Assembly: GCA_947446595.1 (NCBI GenBank) | Contig: CANFGS010000006.1 | Location: forward strand, 19,280-83,279 | Origin: Neisseriaceae bacterium | GTDB lineage: Bacteria > Pseudomonadota > Gammaproteobacteria > Burkholderiales > UBA11063 | Direction of reading: 5' to 3' | DNA length: 64,000 nt | Part shown: positions 1 through 9,283 of the stretch, piece by piece | Layout: the number at the start of each line of letters is the position of its first letter | Position numbering within the stretch: the first letter of the stretch is position 1 | Notes under the pieces: generated by a model | The model's database searches: none | Told to the model about the DNA's origin: nothing | Seen by the model: the letters and a program-made list of their open reading frames with translations, nothing else | Position numbers and translations under genes: made by a program

Positions 1-91
1 TTGACTTACTACATGGGCAAACAGTTGTAAGTATGGCATTATGAGTAATCGCATGTTTGTGCACATTTTTTTCTAATATAACTTCATTCAT
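1..91 (-). CDS. Partial reverse-strand ORF with a CPCSK motif (possibly FolE2-like)
   Basis: An open frame on the reverse strand starts at an ATG at 91-89, behind an AAGG-like ribosome site, and runs off the window after 30 codons. The visible end reads ILTTVCPCSKS. The string CPCSK is a hallmark of type 2 GTP cyclohydrolases (FolE2), where the first Cys is catalytic. In known FolE2 proteins about 120 to 145 residues precede that motif; here only about 24 do, so this would be an N-terminally truncated relic or an unrelated protein. The identification is weak because the rest of the gene is not visible. Confidence 0.3.
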   Translation of the reverse strand, partial: MNEVILEKNVHKHAITHNAILTTVCPCSKS

Positions 92-204
92 TCTCTCGCC
101 TTTATTTTTACAATAATGTAATTAGAACCCTAATTTGTGCTAAAATTACGTTGTTTATAGGTATAGAGCAGCTTATGTTAGAGTTGAGTAGTTCATGACG
201 GCAT

Positions 205-223
205 TATCTCATAATGAGAGATA
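205..223. promoter_or_regulatory. Operator-like palindrome, distal copy
   Basis: TCTCATAATGAGA (207-219) is a palindrome around a central A and is followed by GATA. It closely matches the perfect palindrome at 9284-9300 next to the prophage repressor gene (TCTCA, three bases, TGAGA). A half-site of the same type, TTTTTGAGAGATT, lies at 245-257. The spacing suggests a second, distant operator for the S24-type repressor, comparable to the left operator of lambda, controlling transcription near the left end of the element. Inference from sequence similarity only. Confidence 0.45.
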
Positions 224-278
224 ATATGCAAGTATATTTTATTCTTTTTGAGAGATTTAATTTAAATTGGTTGATTGA

Positions 279-404
279 AATCAAAAATATCCCATACAAA
301 ACGTTTATCGTTTAGGGTTTCTTAAAAATTTTATAACTAATCCAAATATACAGGTTGGTGACTTCACCTACTACGACGCCCCAGATGGAATGAATGATTT
401 TTAA
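279..404 (+). pseudogene. Relic of a Vat/CatB-type hexapeptide acyltransferase
   Basis: One frame, opening after a TGA at 276-278 and ending in TAA at 402-404, reads NQKYPIQN at the start and NIQVGDFTYYDAPDG near the end. This is the N-terminal signature of xenobiotic (streptogramin or chloramphenicol) acetyltransferases of the Vat/CatB left-handed beta-helix family, whose proteins begin with NPxxxYPI and continue with a VGxYTYYD segment. There is no start codon, the first residues are missing, and the hexapeptide repeats that should follow are absent. It is a dead fragment of about 41 codons between the left operator-like site and the next gene. Confidence 0.6.
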
Positions 405-434
405 AAATAATACTATCTTGTCAATAGGAAAACG

Positions 435-1667
435 ATGCAGCATATTTGTGGTAATGAAGTTGATACTAAAGGTAAATATGGAGAAAACCTAGCGTATGAC
501 CTTGCTAAAGTAGCTTTTTTAAAGCAATGGTGCTATCAAAACCCAAAATTAAATAATGGTAAAGAATTATGTGATTTATTGATAATTTTCGACGATATAA
601 TGCTAATTTGGTCAATAAAAAATGTAAAATTAACTGATATATATTATGATGATGTTAATAAACCTATAAAGACTGGTACGCCATTTAAAATAAAAGAAAA
701 GCATAAAGATAAAAGTAAAAAGCAACTCATTGGTGCATATAAAGAAATATTTGAACGCGACGCTATTATTGAACTACCAAATTATGGAGTTATTGATAAG
801 AATAAGTTCAAAAAAATATTTTTATGTTCAGTATTTATCGGAGATAAGGAATTTTGCTCTCCTTTATTAGAGAGAGCTGATGGCTTATTGATCCACACCG
901 TTCCTGAAGAAGACCTTAATATATTAGTGCACGAGCTAGATACTGTAACTGATTTTATTGACTACTTTAAATTTAAAGAGTCATCATTTAAAAATATAGT
1001 AGTAAATGGGAATGAGGGCAATTTATTAGTAACTTATATTAATTTTAAAAATAACACTAATGTAAATCTAAATAACTTTGACCAGATTATTGTAGATGAC
1101 AATATATGGGAACAATGGAAGCAAGATACCCGATATCAACATAAAAAACGAGCTGATAAAATTTCTATAATATGGGATGAATTAATCGATAGATTTATTA
1201 ATGACAATGATTTAAGCCACCCTCATAATCAATTAATGTTAACACAACTGGCAAAACCGAATAGGTTTCTTCGTCGAGTATTAGCATCATACTTTAGTGA
1301 AATTATAAGCCAACAACCTAAATTGCTTTGTCGCTGTTTAGTATCAGCACAGTTAAGCGATGTAATATATTTATTTTTTAACATAAACCTAGATTTAAAT
1401 CATTACAAGATATCTGATATAAATCCATTATTGCTTACTAGAGCTAGTATGGCTTTATATGAGTACCCTGATTATTCAAAAGTGATTGGCATTGTAAGGC
1501 TAGAGAATAACAGATGTAACCAATATTTATTCGCTCTGATATCAGATATTAAGCCATTAACAGAAGAAGATTATATACGGTATCGCACAGAGTATTCAAA
1601 TTACACTAACACAACTACTAACTTATCTAAATCCAATATACAAGAATATGAAAACTGTAATCAATGA
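435..1667 (+). CDS. Unknown 410-aa protein with a PD-(D/E)XK-like N-terminal domain
   Basis: I do not recognise this protein as a named family. Residues 15-65 look like a restriction-endonuclease-type fold: a conserved GxYGExLA helix (residues 15-22), then KELCDLLIIFDD, then LIWSIKNVK, matching the E...D...xK layout of PD-(D/E)XK nucleases. The remaining 300 or so residues are alpha-helical with no motif I can name. The gene sits at the left of the element, convergent with the hsd operon (87 bp between stop codons), downstream of an operator-like site. The position beside restriction-modification genes suggests a nuclease with a defence role. The alternative is a non-catalytic protein whose motif is coincidental. 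Confidence 0.6.
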   Translation: MQHICGNEVDTKGKYGENLAYDLAKVAFLKQWCYQNPKLNNGKELCDLLIIFDDIMLIWSIKNVKLTDIYYDDVNKPIKTGTPFKIKEKHKDKSKKQLIGAYKEIFERDAIIELPNYGVIDKNKFKKIFLCSVFIGDKEFCSPLLERADGLLIHTVPEEDLNILVHELDTVTDFIDYFKFKESSFKNIVVNGNEGNLLVTYINFKNNTNVNLNNFDQIIVDDNIWEQWKQDTRYQHKKRADKISIIWDELIDRFINDNDLSHPHNQLMLTQLAKPNRFLRRVLASYFSEIISQQPKLLCRCLVSAQLSDVIYLFFNINLDLNHYKISDINPLLLTRASMALYEYPDYSKVIGIVRLENNRCNQYLFALISDIKPLTEEDYIRYRTEYSNYTNTTTNLSKSNIQEYENCNQ

Positions 1668-1755
1668 CAATTTATCGACTATCTGATATTTACCGGTAAA
1701 CAATATTAACATACAGTATTTTTATTATTGTGCTTAGTCAGATACTGAACAAGAT

Positions 1756-4700
1756 TTAGTTAGCCTGATTACTGCACATTTCTTTTGCTTGCTCCATAAC
1801 GCTCACAATAGCAGCATCGCTTTTATCAGGTGGATAACCGTATTTTCTAAGCAAACGACGAATTTCCATACGCATGTTTGCTTGTACGCTTTCTCGCACA
1901 TGCCAATCAACGCTCATATTAGCTTTAATTGTTTTAGTTAAGTCTTTGGCAATCAATTGTAATATTTCATCTTGCATTACTTCACGAGCTGATTCACTTT
2001 CAGCTAAAGCATCATAAAAAGCAAGCTCATCATCAGTTAATCCCATATCATGACCACGCTTGTGCGCATCATTGATTTGCTTGGCAAGCTCAATAAGCTC
2101 CATAATTACTTGAGTGGTTTCAATAGCCCGATTTTGATATTTTTTCAATGAGGCATATAATTTCTCAGAGAATTTTTTTGACTGAACTAGATTATTTTTA
2201 GCAAAACTTTTTACCTTGCCAGTCAACAGCTTATTTAGCAACTCAACAGCCACATTTTGCTGCTTCATCCCTCGTATTTCTTCTAAAAATTCATCTGAAA
2301 GAATCGCAATATTTGGTTTATTAAGACCTACTGCACCCAAAATATCAATAACCTCATCCGATGTAATTGACTTAGATATCAACTGATTAATTTGAGTATC
2401 CAACTGGGCAGCAGTTTTTTTCTTGTTCTCTTCTGGAATCAATTTTATAATACCTGCTTTGACTCCTTTATAAAACCCTACCTCCATACTAAGTTTCTCA
2501 GCCTCAGGAACGGTTGCGCATAATGAATAAGCCTTTGATAATTCGGATACTAATTTTAAGTAATCTTTCTTACGCTCCTCACGTAACCCGATAATAAAAT
2601 CTATCGTTGCCACAATGGCATACATTCTATCTTGTGGAGTAGCAGTTAGCCCATTAATGCCAAAGAATTTTGAATAATCATGTCCATGTAGCAATTCACG
2701 AATTAAGTCTATTTTTTCAAGCATAATTTGAGCCGCTAAACCAGTATCAACCCCAGTTATTTCTCTATCCTGCTTGGTATACGCTCCAAGTGCATTGCGT
2801 AAATGCTCTGCGATACCTATATAATCAACAACTAAACCGCCTTGCTTATCTTTAAAAACCCTATTTACCCGTGCAATTGCCTGCATCAGATTATGTCCAC
2901 TCATTGGTTTATCGATATACATGGTATTCATACTAGGCACATCGAATCCAGTTAACCACATATCACGAACAATAACTATTTTTAGTGAGTCATCATTATC
3001 TTTCATGCGTTTGGCTAAAGCGTCTCTCGTTTTTTTAGTACCTATAAATGGTTGCCATGCTGAATTATCAGATGATGAACCAGTCATAACAACTTTAATC
3101 ACACCTTTGTTTAAATCATCACTGTGCCATTGTGGTCTAAGCTCTATAATTGCCTCATATAGACCAATTGCAATTCTTCGTGACATGGCAACTATCATTG
3201 CTTTACCGATACTAGTTTCTTGCGCTGCTTGACGCTTTTCAAAATGATCCACAATATCCTGTGCTACCAATTTAATACGGCTATCTGAACCCACAATAGC
3301 TTCTAAGCGTGACCATTTAGATTTTAGTTGCTCTTTTTGATTATCTTCCTGAAACTCTGTTATTTCGTCGTACTCTTGGTCTATTAAATCGGCAACGGCA
3401 TCTGGCAAATCTAATTTAGCAATACGGCTCTCATAATAGATTTTGACCGTCGTACCGTCTTCTACTGACCTGGTCATGTCATAAATATCAATATAATCAC
3501 CAAACACCGCACGAGTATTTTTATCAGTTAGTTCAATTGGTGTACCAGTGAAGCCAATATATGAGGCATTTGGCAAACTGTCTCTCATATATTTTGCATA
3601 TCCGTATTTGACATCAACTGCCTGGTTATCATTTTGTACTTTTGCAGCAAAGCCATATTGACTACGGTGTGCTTCATCAGCAATAACTACCACATTTGAC
3701 CTGCTAGTTAAAATTGACATTTGGGTATCACCATTTGCCTCTGGAGTAAATTTATGAATTGTGGTAAAAATTACTCCGCCAGCTTCACGATTTAATAACT
3801 TCCGCAAATCTAATCTATCTTTAGCTTGCACTGGAGTTTGACGTAATAAGTCTTTTGAATTAGAAAATGTAGCAAATAGCTGATCGTCTAGATCGTTTCT
3901 ATCAGTAATTATCACCACCGTCGGATTTCTAAGTTCTTTTGCTGATACTAATAAACCCGCATAGAATACCATTGACAAACTTTTGCCAGAACCTTGCGTG
4001 TGCCACACCACCCCAGCTTTCTTGTTCCCCGATAAAGATGTTGCATCTATGGTACTACGTAATGCTTTATTGACAGCATGATATTGATGATAACCAGCTA
4101 AAATTTTATAAACATTATTGCCGTCAGTTTGAAATAAAGTAAAGTTTTTAATCAAATTCAAAAATGTAGCGTGATTTAAACTGCCACGAATCATTACCTC
4201 TAATTGCGGAATTGACAGCGGTGCTATATCATTACCATCAATAGTACGCCACATCATAAAGCGGTCTTCATCTGAGGTAAGTGTTCCTATCCTAGCATTA
4301 ATCCCATCACTTATGATTATGAATGAATTATAGGTAAACAAGGATGCGATTTTATTTTTATATGTTTGTATTTGGTTAAATGCTTCACTAATACCCACAT
4401 TTTCGTCTGACGAACTCTTAAGCTCAATAACAACCAATGGCATCCCATTAATAATCACAACTAAGTCTGGGCGTTTTTCCACATTGTTTTCAATCACCGT
4501 AAATTGAGACGTTACCGCCCAATCATTATTTTGCGGATTTTGAAAATCAAAGATTTTAACTTTTTCAGTTTTAAATAAACCATTATCCTGCCTGATACTA
4601 ACATCAATACCGTCAGTCAGCATTTTATGGAATGCTTGATTGTTTTTAATTAGTGAAGGGCTTTGTGGTATAGATATTTGATGTAGCGCATCAATGATTG

Positions 4701-4899
4701 CATCAGGTGGTAATTTTGGATTTATTCGCTCTAAAGCAAGCTGCAATCTATCACTGAGTAATACATCATTAAAGTTTTTACGCTCTGGGTATGCGCCATT
4801 AGGGGAAATATCATTTGCAGGTAAAATATTATATCCAAGCTCTTCCAGCCATGATAATGCAGCTTGTTCCAAATCTGCTTCAATAAAACTATTACTCAT
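1756..4899 (-). CDS. hsdR: Type I restriction enzyme R subunit HsdR
   Basis: This is the ATP-dependent translocase and endonuclease subunit of a type I restriction system; it joins HsdM2S and cuts unmethylated DNA after translocation. The 1047-residue length is normal. An N-terminal nuclease domain contains RPDLVVIINGMPLVVIELKS (about residues 143-162, the PD...ELK motif). The SF2 motor follows with HTQGSGKS (Walker A, about 299-306), ADEAHRS (DEAH box, about 407-413) and GFTGTPIE. A helical C-terminal domain for HsdM contact ends the protein. Its ATG overlaps the TGA of the upstream phosphatase gene (ATGA), so translation is probably coupled. All key motifs are intact. Confidence 0.96.
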   Translation of the reverse strand: MSNSFIEADLEQAALSWLEELGYNILPANDISPNGAYPERKNFNDVLLSDRLQLALERINPKLPPDAIIDALHQISIPQSPSLIKNNQAFHKMLTDGIDVSIRQDNGLFKTEKVKIFDFQNPQNNDWAVTSQFTVIENNVEKRPDLVVIINGMPLVVIELKSSSDENVGISEAFNQIQTYKNKIASLFTYNSFIIISDGINARIGTLTSDEDRFMMWRTIDGNDIAPLSIPQLEVMIRGSLNHATFLNLIKNFTLFQTDGNNVYKILAGYHQYHAVNKALRSTIDATSLSGNKKAGVVWHTQGSGKSLSMVFYAGLLVSAKELRNPTVVIITDRNDLDDQLFATFSNSKDLLRQTPVQAKDRLDLRKLLNREAGGVIFTTIHKFTPEANGDTQMSILTSRSNVVVIADEAHRSQYGFAAKVQNDNQAVDVKYGYAKYMRDSLPNASYIGFTGTPIELTDKNTRAVFGDYIDIYDMTRSVEDGTTVKIYYESRIAKLDLPDAVADLIDQEYDEITEFQEDNQKEQLKSKWSRLEAIVGSDSRIKLVAQDIVDHFEKRQAAQETSIGKAMIVAMSRRIAIGLYEAIIELRPQWHSDDLNKGVIKVVMTGSSSDNSAWQPFIGTKKTRDALAKRMKDNDDSLKIVIVRDMWLTGFDVPSMNTMYIDKPMSGHNLMQAIARVNRVFKDKQGGLVVDYIGIAEHLRNALGAYTKQDREITGVDTGLAAQIMLEKIDLIRELLHGHDYSKFFGINGLTATPQDRMYAIVATIDFIIGLREERKKDYLKLVSELSKAYSLCATVPEAEKLSMEVGFYKGVKAGIIKLIPEENKKKTAAQLDTQINQLISKSITSDEVIDILGAVGLNKPNIAILSDEFLEEIRGMKQQNVAVELLNKLLTGKVKSFAKNNLVQSKKFSEKLYASLKKYQNRAIETTQVIMELIELAKQINDAHKRGHDMGLTDDELAFYDALAESESAREVMQDEILQLIAKDLTKTIKANMSVDWHVRESVQANMRMEIRRLLRKYGYPPDKSDAAIVSVMEQAKEMCSNQAN

Positions 4900-5396
4900 T
4901 GTTGTATATCCCGATTATATTTAGTCCAGTTGATTTTAACATAGTCAAACATTCCACGAGACAAGTTGCAATCTGGGTAAATTATCTTAAATGCTGCTAA
5001 TGCCTCATCAAAGCTTTTATTCACAAATTCCCCATTGATTGCTAAAAATAACATTGCTATTCCAGCAGAACGAGACATACCTTGATTACAGTGTACCAAC
5101 ACTTTTAAATCATCACTCAAATTGGTATCAATAAATGTTAGAGCTTCATCAATAATACTATGTGCAATGTAATCTACCTTGTCTACATCAACTAGGTTTA
5201 ATATCAATCGACTACCTCTTTTTGCTATCAGATATTCGGGATGATCTTTCGGAGCTCCGTTAGTTTTATAACCTAACGCTTCCCTGTGATAAGGTTCTTT
5301 ACATGCGTGAACAATTGCCCAACCACTTTGAAATCGAACACTGCTATCGTAGTCAAATTGACTACCAACATATAAATTATTGTATACTTCAATCAT
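4896..5396 (-). CDS. Dual-specificity phosphatase-like protein inside the hsd operon
   Basis: The 166-residue protein carries the cysteine phosphatase loop HCNQGMSRSAGIA (H-C-x5-R-S) around residues 103-115, with a preceding conserved Asp region (NLVDVDKVDY). This is the P-loop of dual-specificity and tyrosine phosphatases, so it likely dephosphorylates a protein or a small phosphorylated substrate through a Cys-phosphate intermediate. It lies between hsdS (4 bp away) and hsdR (4-bp overlap) and is co-transcribed with them. No phosphatase is part of a standard type I restriction complex, so a regulatory role on restriction is only a guess. Confidence 0.85.
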   Translation of the reverse strand: MIEVYNNLYVGSQFDYDSSVRFQSGWAIVHACKEPYHREALGYKTNGAPKDHPEYLIAKRGSRLILNLVDVDKVDYIAHSIIDEALTFIDTNLSDDLKVLVHCNQGMSRSAGIAMLFLAINGEFVNKSFDEALAAFKIIYPDCNLSRGMFDYVKINWTKYNRDIQQ

Positions 5397-5400
5397 AAAT

Positions 5401-6687
5401 TTAAACTCCGTGTGTCACGTCAATTTCACCTGACATGAGCTTTGGTAATAATGAGTCTCGAATATTCTCAAGTTTTTTACTTTCCACGCAGGTATTGACA
5501 AAATAGTCCACAATGGGCGAGATAATTGCATTTAATTTTTTTAGTTGTATTGCATCTGGAATCAAAACTTTAGCACTTGAAAGATGTTTGCGTTGGATAT
5601 GACCCATAGTAGTCGCTTTATCTTGAGCCACTCCAATAAAATACTCTAAATGATGCTTAGTCCAATAATAATAAAACCACTTTGGATAGCTATCGGAAGT
5701 TATTTTAAACAGATGTTGATTTAATCCACCCATGCCACCACACCATATGTCCACCAAAAGTGTTCCAGACCATGAAAATACAACGTCTCCATTTGCCAAT
5801 TTATACGTATTAGCTATGTTATAGCTACATCGATCACTACTATCATCAACGTATCCTTGCCGTAACTCCTTAATTTTTATCACAGGTAATGACAATTCAT
5901 TATCTTTTGGTCGATATTTTTGCATAGCAAGCCCATTTGTAAATGTAGCAACTTCATCTAAATTTTTTATCTGCCAACCTTTGGGGATTTCGCCAAACTC
6001 GCTATCAATCATAGCGCCACCAGAGTCTTTATATGGAGTGCCATTTTCATCTGGGAAATTAAAATCTATTATCCATTGCTTAAATATAATTTGGGTTATT
6101 TCATCTAATTTTTTACTGATCTGTTGGTTTACCTCTATTTTGTCATCAAGACAGGATAATATATCAGCAATTTTTTTCTGTTTTTCTAGTGGGGGTAAAT
6201 TTATCACTAAATTTTTAACATCGCTAGGACTAATATTTGCTTGATTTGCTGCTCCACCAGCATTTTTGGCTAAATAATATCTAATCTCACTCTGGATTAT
6301 ATGGTAGTATAAAAAATTATAATCAATGGAATTTTTATCAGTAATTATAAATTTGCCCACACGTTGATTTAATAAAAGCTGGGGGCATTTCAATTTAACT
6401 CTACCTACTTTACCAACGGCAGACGCAAATTGATTAACGTTAGAACCTGTAAGAGATATTAATATATCATTAAAAAATAACTGATATTTACTTTTACTTT
6501 CAAATAGTTCATAATCTACATACTGAACATCTTCTAATGTTACATATGGAGAAACAATATTTTTAATTTTTATTACAGGAACCCCAACATTCTTGAAATC
6601 AGTAGTTTTAAAAGCATATCCAGAGATTATATCTACCACATCCCCTAGCTTTTTAACCATCCAATCAGTTGGCAATTGTTTCAACAT
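5401..6687 (-). CDS. hsdS: Type I restriction specificity subunit HsdS
   Basis: HsdS recognises the bipartite target of the type I complex and recruits two HsdM copies. The 428 residues show the usual two-fold plan: TRD1 from about residue 5 (DWMVKKLGDVVDIISGYAF), a conserved coiled-coil spacer near residues 165-200 (LPPLEKQKKIADILSCLDDK), TRD2 from about 230 (IPKGWQIKNLDEVATFTNG), and a C-terminal repeat of the spacer (ENIRDSLLPKLMSGEI). The two target domains differ, as expected for an asymmetric site. It lies 9 bp after hsdM and 4 bp before the phosphatase gene in one operon. The recognition sequence cannot be read from the protein. Confidence 0.95.
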   Translation of the reverse strand: MLKQLPTDWMVKKLGDVVDIISGYAFKTTDFKNVGVPVIKIKNIVSPYVTLEDVQYVDYELFESKSKYQLFFNDILISLTGSNVNQFASAVGKVGRVKLKCPQLLLNQRVGKFIITDKNSIDYNFLYYHIIQSEIRYYLAKNAGGAANQANISPSDVKNLVINLPPLEKQKKIADILSCLDDKIEVNQQISKKLDEITQIIFKQWIIDFNFPDENGTPYKDSGGAMIDSEFGEIPKGWQIKNLDEVATFTNGLAMQKYRPKDNELSLPVIKIKELRQGYVDDSSDRCSYNIANTYKLANGDVVFSWSGTLLVDIWCGGMGGLNQHLFKITSDSYPKWFYYYWTKHHLEYFIGVAQDKATTMGHIQRKHLSSAKVLIPDAIQLKKLNAIISPIVDYFVNTCVESKKLENIRDSLLPKLMSGEIDVTHGV

Positions 6688-6696
6688 GCAGCACTC

Positions 6697-8199
6697 CTAG
6701 AAATCAAACCCAATATTTCCTAACTTATCCCTTACCTCATCCTGTAAGTGATTAGATTTAGCAAACATTTCAGCAAGTTCAGAGGTTAATCTTTGCATCT
6801 TATCGTCAAATGGCTCGCTTTCTACATAAGCCTCTTCCGAACCAACATAACGTCCTGGAGTCAAGATATACTCATGCTGCCTCACTTCATCTAGCATACT
6901 AACTTTACAAAACCCTTGAACATCTTCATAAGCCTGATCGTACTTCCATTTATGGTAAGTATCTGCAACCAACTTAATCTCATCATCTGATAATTCACGA
7001 TGTTTGCGTGTTACCATCATTCCTAGCTTACGAGCATCAATGAATAATATCTCATTCTTTCTGTCATGCCCATTTTTAGACTTCTTGTTTTTAGTCACAA
7101 ACCATAAGCAAACTGGGATAGTCACTGTATAAAAAAGATTGGTAGGCATAGTTACAATACAATCTACCAATCCAGCTTCAATAATATTTTTGCGGATTTC
7201 CAAGTCCTCTTTAGTATTGCTTGACATTGAGCCATTAGATAAAACAAATCCAGCAATCCCATTTGGGGATAATTTAGAGACCATGTGTGAAATCCAGGCA
7301 TAGTTTGCGTTATTCGCAGATGGTACGCCGTATTTCCAACGTGCGTCATCTTTCAATCGCTCACCCCCCCAATCTTTGATGTTAAATGGTGGGTTAGCTA
7401 AAATATAATCAGCTCTTAAATTCTTATGTAAATCACCACTAAAAGTATCGGCATCTCGTTCACCTAAATTACCATCAATTCCTCGAATTGCTAAATTCAT
7501 TTTGCACAAACGCCAAGTTGTTGCGGTATATTCTTGCCCGTAAATATGAATGGCATCTTTTCTACCTTGATGCTCTTCCACAAATTTTTGACTTTGTACA
7601 AACATGCCACCGCTACCGCAACATGGATCATACACCCGACCTTCGTATGGTTCAATCATCTGTACCAATAATTTAACTATTGATGGTGGAGTATAAAACT
7701 CACCCTCTGATGAACCAAAATTGCTAAGAAAATACTCATATACACGTCCTAAAACATCTTTTGCCCGTGATTCTTTATCACCAAGTTTGAAAGAAAACAA
7801 ATCAACTAATTCACCTAATTTGGTCTTATCTATCTCAGGACGAGCATAATTTTTAGGTAATACCCCCTTCAGACTAGGGTTGTTTTTTTCTAGCACAATC
7901 ATTGCATTATCAATAACCTGTCCAATATTTGGTTGCTTGGCGTGATTTTTGATAACTTCCCATCGAGCATCAGTTGGAACGAAAAATACATTATCTGCAA
8001 TATATGCATCTGCTATTTCTTCTTCGGCATTGCCATCATTAATAAGCTGGTTATACTTCTCCTCAAATCCATCTGATATATATTTTAAGAATATTAAACC
8101 TAATACTACGTGCTTATACTCTGATGATTCAATATTACCTCTGAGTTTATCTGCCATGTCCCATAAAGACTGTTCAAAACCTAAATTCATAGTTGCCAT
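6697..8199 (-). CDS. hsdM: Type I restriction methyltransferase subunit HsdM
   Basis: HsdM is the adenine N6-methyltransferase of the type I system; with HsdS alone it gives the protective methylase. The 500 residues contain the N-terminal HsdM helical domain, then DPCCGSGGM (AdoMet-binding motif I, about residue 191) and NPPFNIKDW (catalytic NPPF motif IV, about residue 269). It is the first gene of the hsdM-hsdS-phosphatase-hsdR operon, transcribed leftward from the gap at 8219-8607. The chosen ATG gives MATMNLGFEQSLWDMADKLRG, a typical HsdM start. Everything needed for activity is present. Confidence 0.96.
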   Translation of the reverse strand: MATMNLGFEQSLWDMADKLRGNIESSEYKHVVLGLIFLKYISDGFEEKYNQLINDGNAEEEIADAYIADNVFFVPTDARWEVIKNHAKQPNIGQVIDNAMIVLEKNNPSLKGVLPKNYARPEIDKTKLGELVDLFSFKLGDKESRAKDVLGRVYEYFLSNFGSSEGEFYTPPSIVKLLVQMIEPYEGRVYDPCCGSGGMFVQSQKFVEEHQGRKDAIHIYGQEYTATTWRLCKMNLAIRGIDGNLGERDADTFSGDLHKNLRADYILANPPFNIKDWGGERLKDDARWKYGVPSANNANYAWISHMVSKLSPNGIAGFVLSNGSMSSNTKEDLEIRKNIIEAGLVDCIVTMPTNLFYTVTIPVCLWFVTKNKKSKNGHDRKNEILFIDARKLGMMVTRKHRELSDDEIKLVADTYHKWKYDQAYEDVQGFCKVSMLDEVRQHEYILTPGRYVGSEEAYVESEPFDDKMQRLTSELAEMFAKSNHLQDEVRDKLGNIGFDF

Positions 8200-8218
8200 T
8201 TTAATCCTCTTTGTATAA

Positions 8219-8607
8219 AAATATACAGTGCAAAATATTAGTTTATGGTAGCGTTTTGTGAGGGTTATGCCGTTTAATTATTGCTAACCACTCCTACCTT
8301 AACCATCGGGTGCGGGTATATTAACACCACTCAATAGTGAATAACTTATTGATAATATTGGTTTTTATTTGTGTATGTACTGGTTTGGGGCAAATTTGGG
8401 GCAGATATTACTATAATTATGCCAAAAATACAGGGGTATCCCGAATTTTGAGGCTACACCCTCCAGAAAATTTATTTCAGTGGAGCTAAAATTTTCATTG
8501 CCTTATAAACCATTATCCTTACCATACATTATCTATTTTCACTCAAACTGCCAATTTGGTAGTCTCACGTGCAATAATTATTAGTACTGATACAGATGTA
8601 TGTATCG
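8219..8607. other. Non-coding gap between hsdM and the repressor gene
   Basis: About 390 bp without a supported gene. It must hold the promoter of the leftward hsd operon. The one clear structure is the pair of 9-bp repeats described separately at 8384-8403. No tRNA end, integrase fragment or strong terminator hairpin was seen. Confidence 0.5.
8384..8403 (+). repeat. Pair of TTTGGGGCA repeats with 11-bp period (arm-type site candidate)
   Basis: TTTGGGGCA occurs at 8384-8392 and again at 8395-8403, so the copies are one DNA turn apart. The same pair, in the opposite orientation, occurs at 43594-43613, 62 bp inside the attR-like sequence. Short repeats phased by a helical turn close to an attachment site are typical of arm-type sites bound by tyrosine integrases. 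Assignment is by position and pattern only. Confidence 0.5.
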
Positions 8608-9267
8608 CTATAATAGCTTACCTAATAAATAAACAACTCTACCTATAACCCTCAACTCATCATCACCGTTAAAATGTTTTTCTGGATAGGCTGTGTTTTC
8701 TGAACGTGCTATTAATTTGCCTGATCCTAGCTCTTTAAACATTTTTTTTATGAATATATCATTATGTACTGAAATAGCATAAATACGGTTATCAAGTATT
8801 TCAATTTGTGCGGTATCTACAATAACTTTTTGTCCATCGTGTAATTCAGGAGTCATGCTATCACCCTGTACTTCGAAAATACAAAGGTTTTCCTCTTTCC
8901 ATCCAAATATTTTAATATCATTGCGATCTACAGCATGATGACGAACGATATCCTGCTCAAATATTGTATTGCCGTTACCTGCTGATAAGCGATTAGCATA
9001 TACTGGGATTTGCGCTACTGTTTCATATTCATTTGCCCCATCTTCAACATCAAGCTGACCTGGCTGGAGTTTAAATAATTGTTCAACTGTCTTTGCTACT
9101 TTAGAACCAAATTGTCTAGTGCCATTTAAAATCATGTAGTATGGAGTTGGACTAATACTATACTTTTTTGCAAAAGCATTTACCGAGCCCTCAAAATGTT
9201 CTTCAACCAACCGCAAGAAGTTATTAACTCGAATTGCGTTAACTCTATCACTCACTTTATACCTCAT
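8608..9267 (-). CDS. Prophage repressor of the S24/LexA type
   Basis: The 219-residue protein has an N-terminal helix-turn-helix (about residues 25-60) and a C-terminal LexA-like S24 peptidase domain. The Ser of QGDSMTP (about residue 137) and the Lys of IFIKKMF (about 174) form the expected Ser-Lys dyad, and SAGNG (about 94-98) is a candidate Ala-Gly self-cleavage site. Family knowledge: such repressors hold a prophage silent and cleave themselves when RecA is activated by DNA damage. It is transcribed away from the rightward early genes, and a perfect palindrome lies 16 bp upstream of its start codon. An SOS-inducible lysogeny switch is the most likely role. Confidence 0.92.
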   Translation of the reverse strand: MRYKVSDRVNAIRVNNFLRLVEEHFEGSVNAFAKKYSISPTPYYMILNGTRQFGSKVAKTVEQLFKLQPGQLDVEDGANEYETVAQIPVYANRLSAGNGNTIFEQDIVRHHAVDRNDIKIFGWKEENLCIFEVQGDSMTPELHDGQKVIVDTAQIEILDNRIYAISVHNDIFIKKMFKELGSGKLIARSENTAYPEKHFNGDDELRVIGRVVYLLGKLL

Positions 9268-9283
9268 ATCGAAATAAATTTAC

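Noticed and set aside
2921..3232. Forward ORF inside hsdR, and similar antisense ORFs in terL, gyrB and tail genes
   Set aside because: They lie wholly within strongly supported genes on the other strand and have no ribosome site or family motif.
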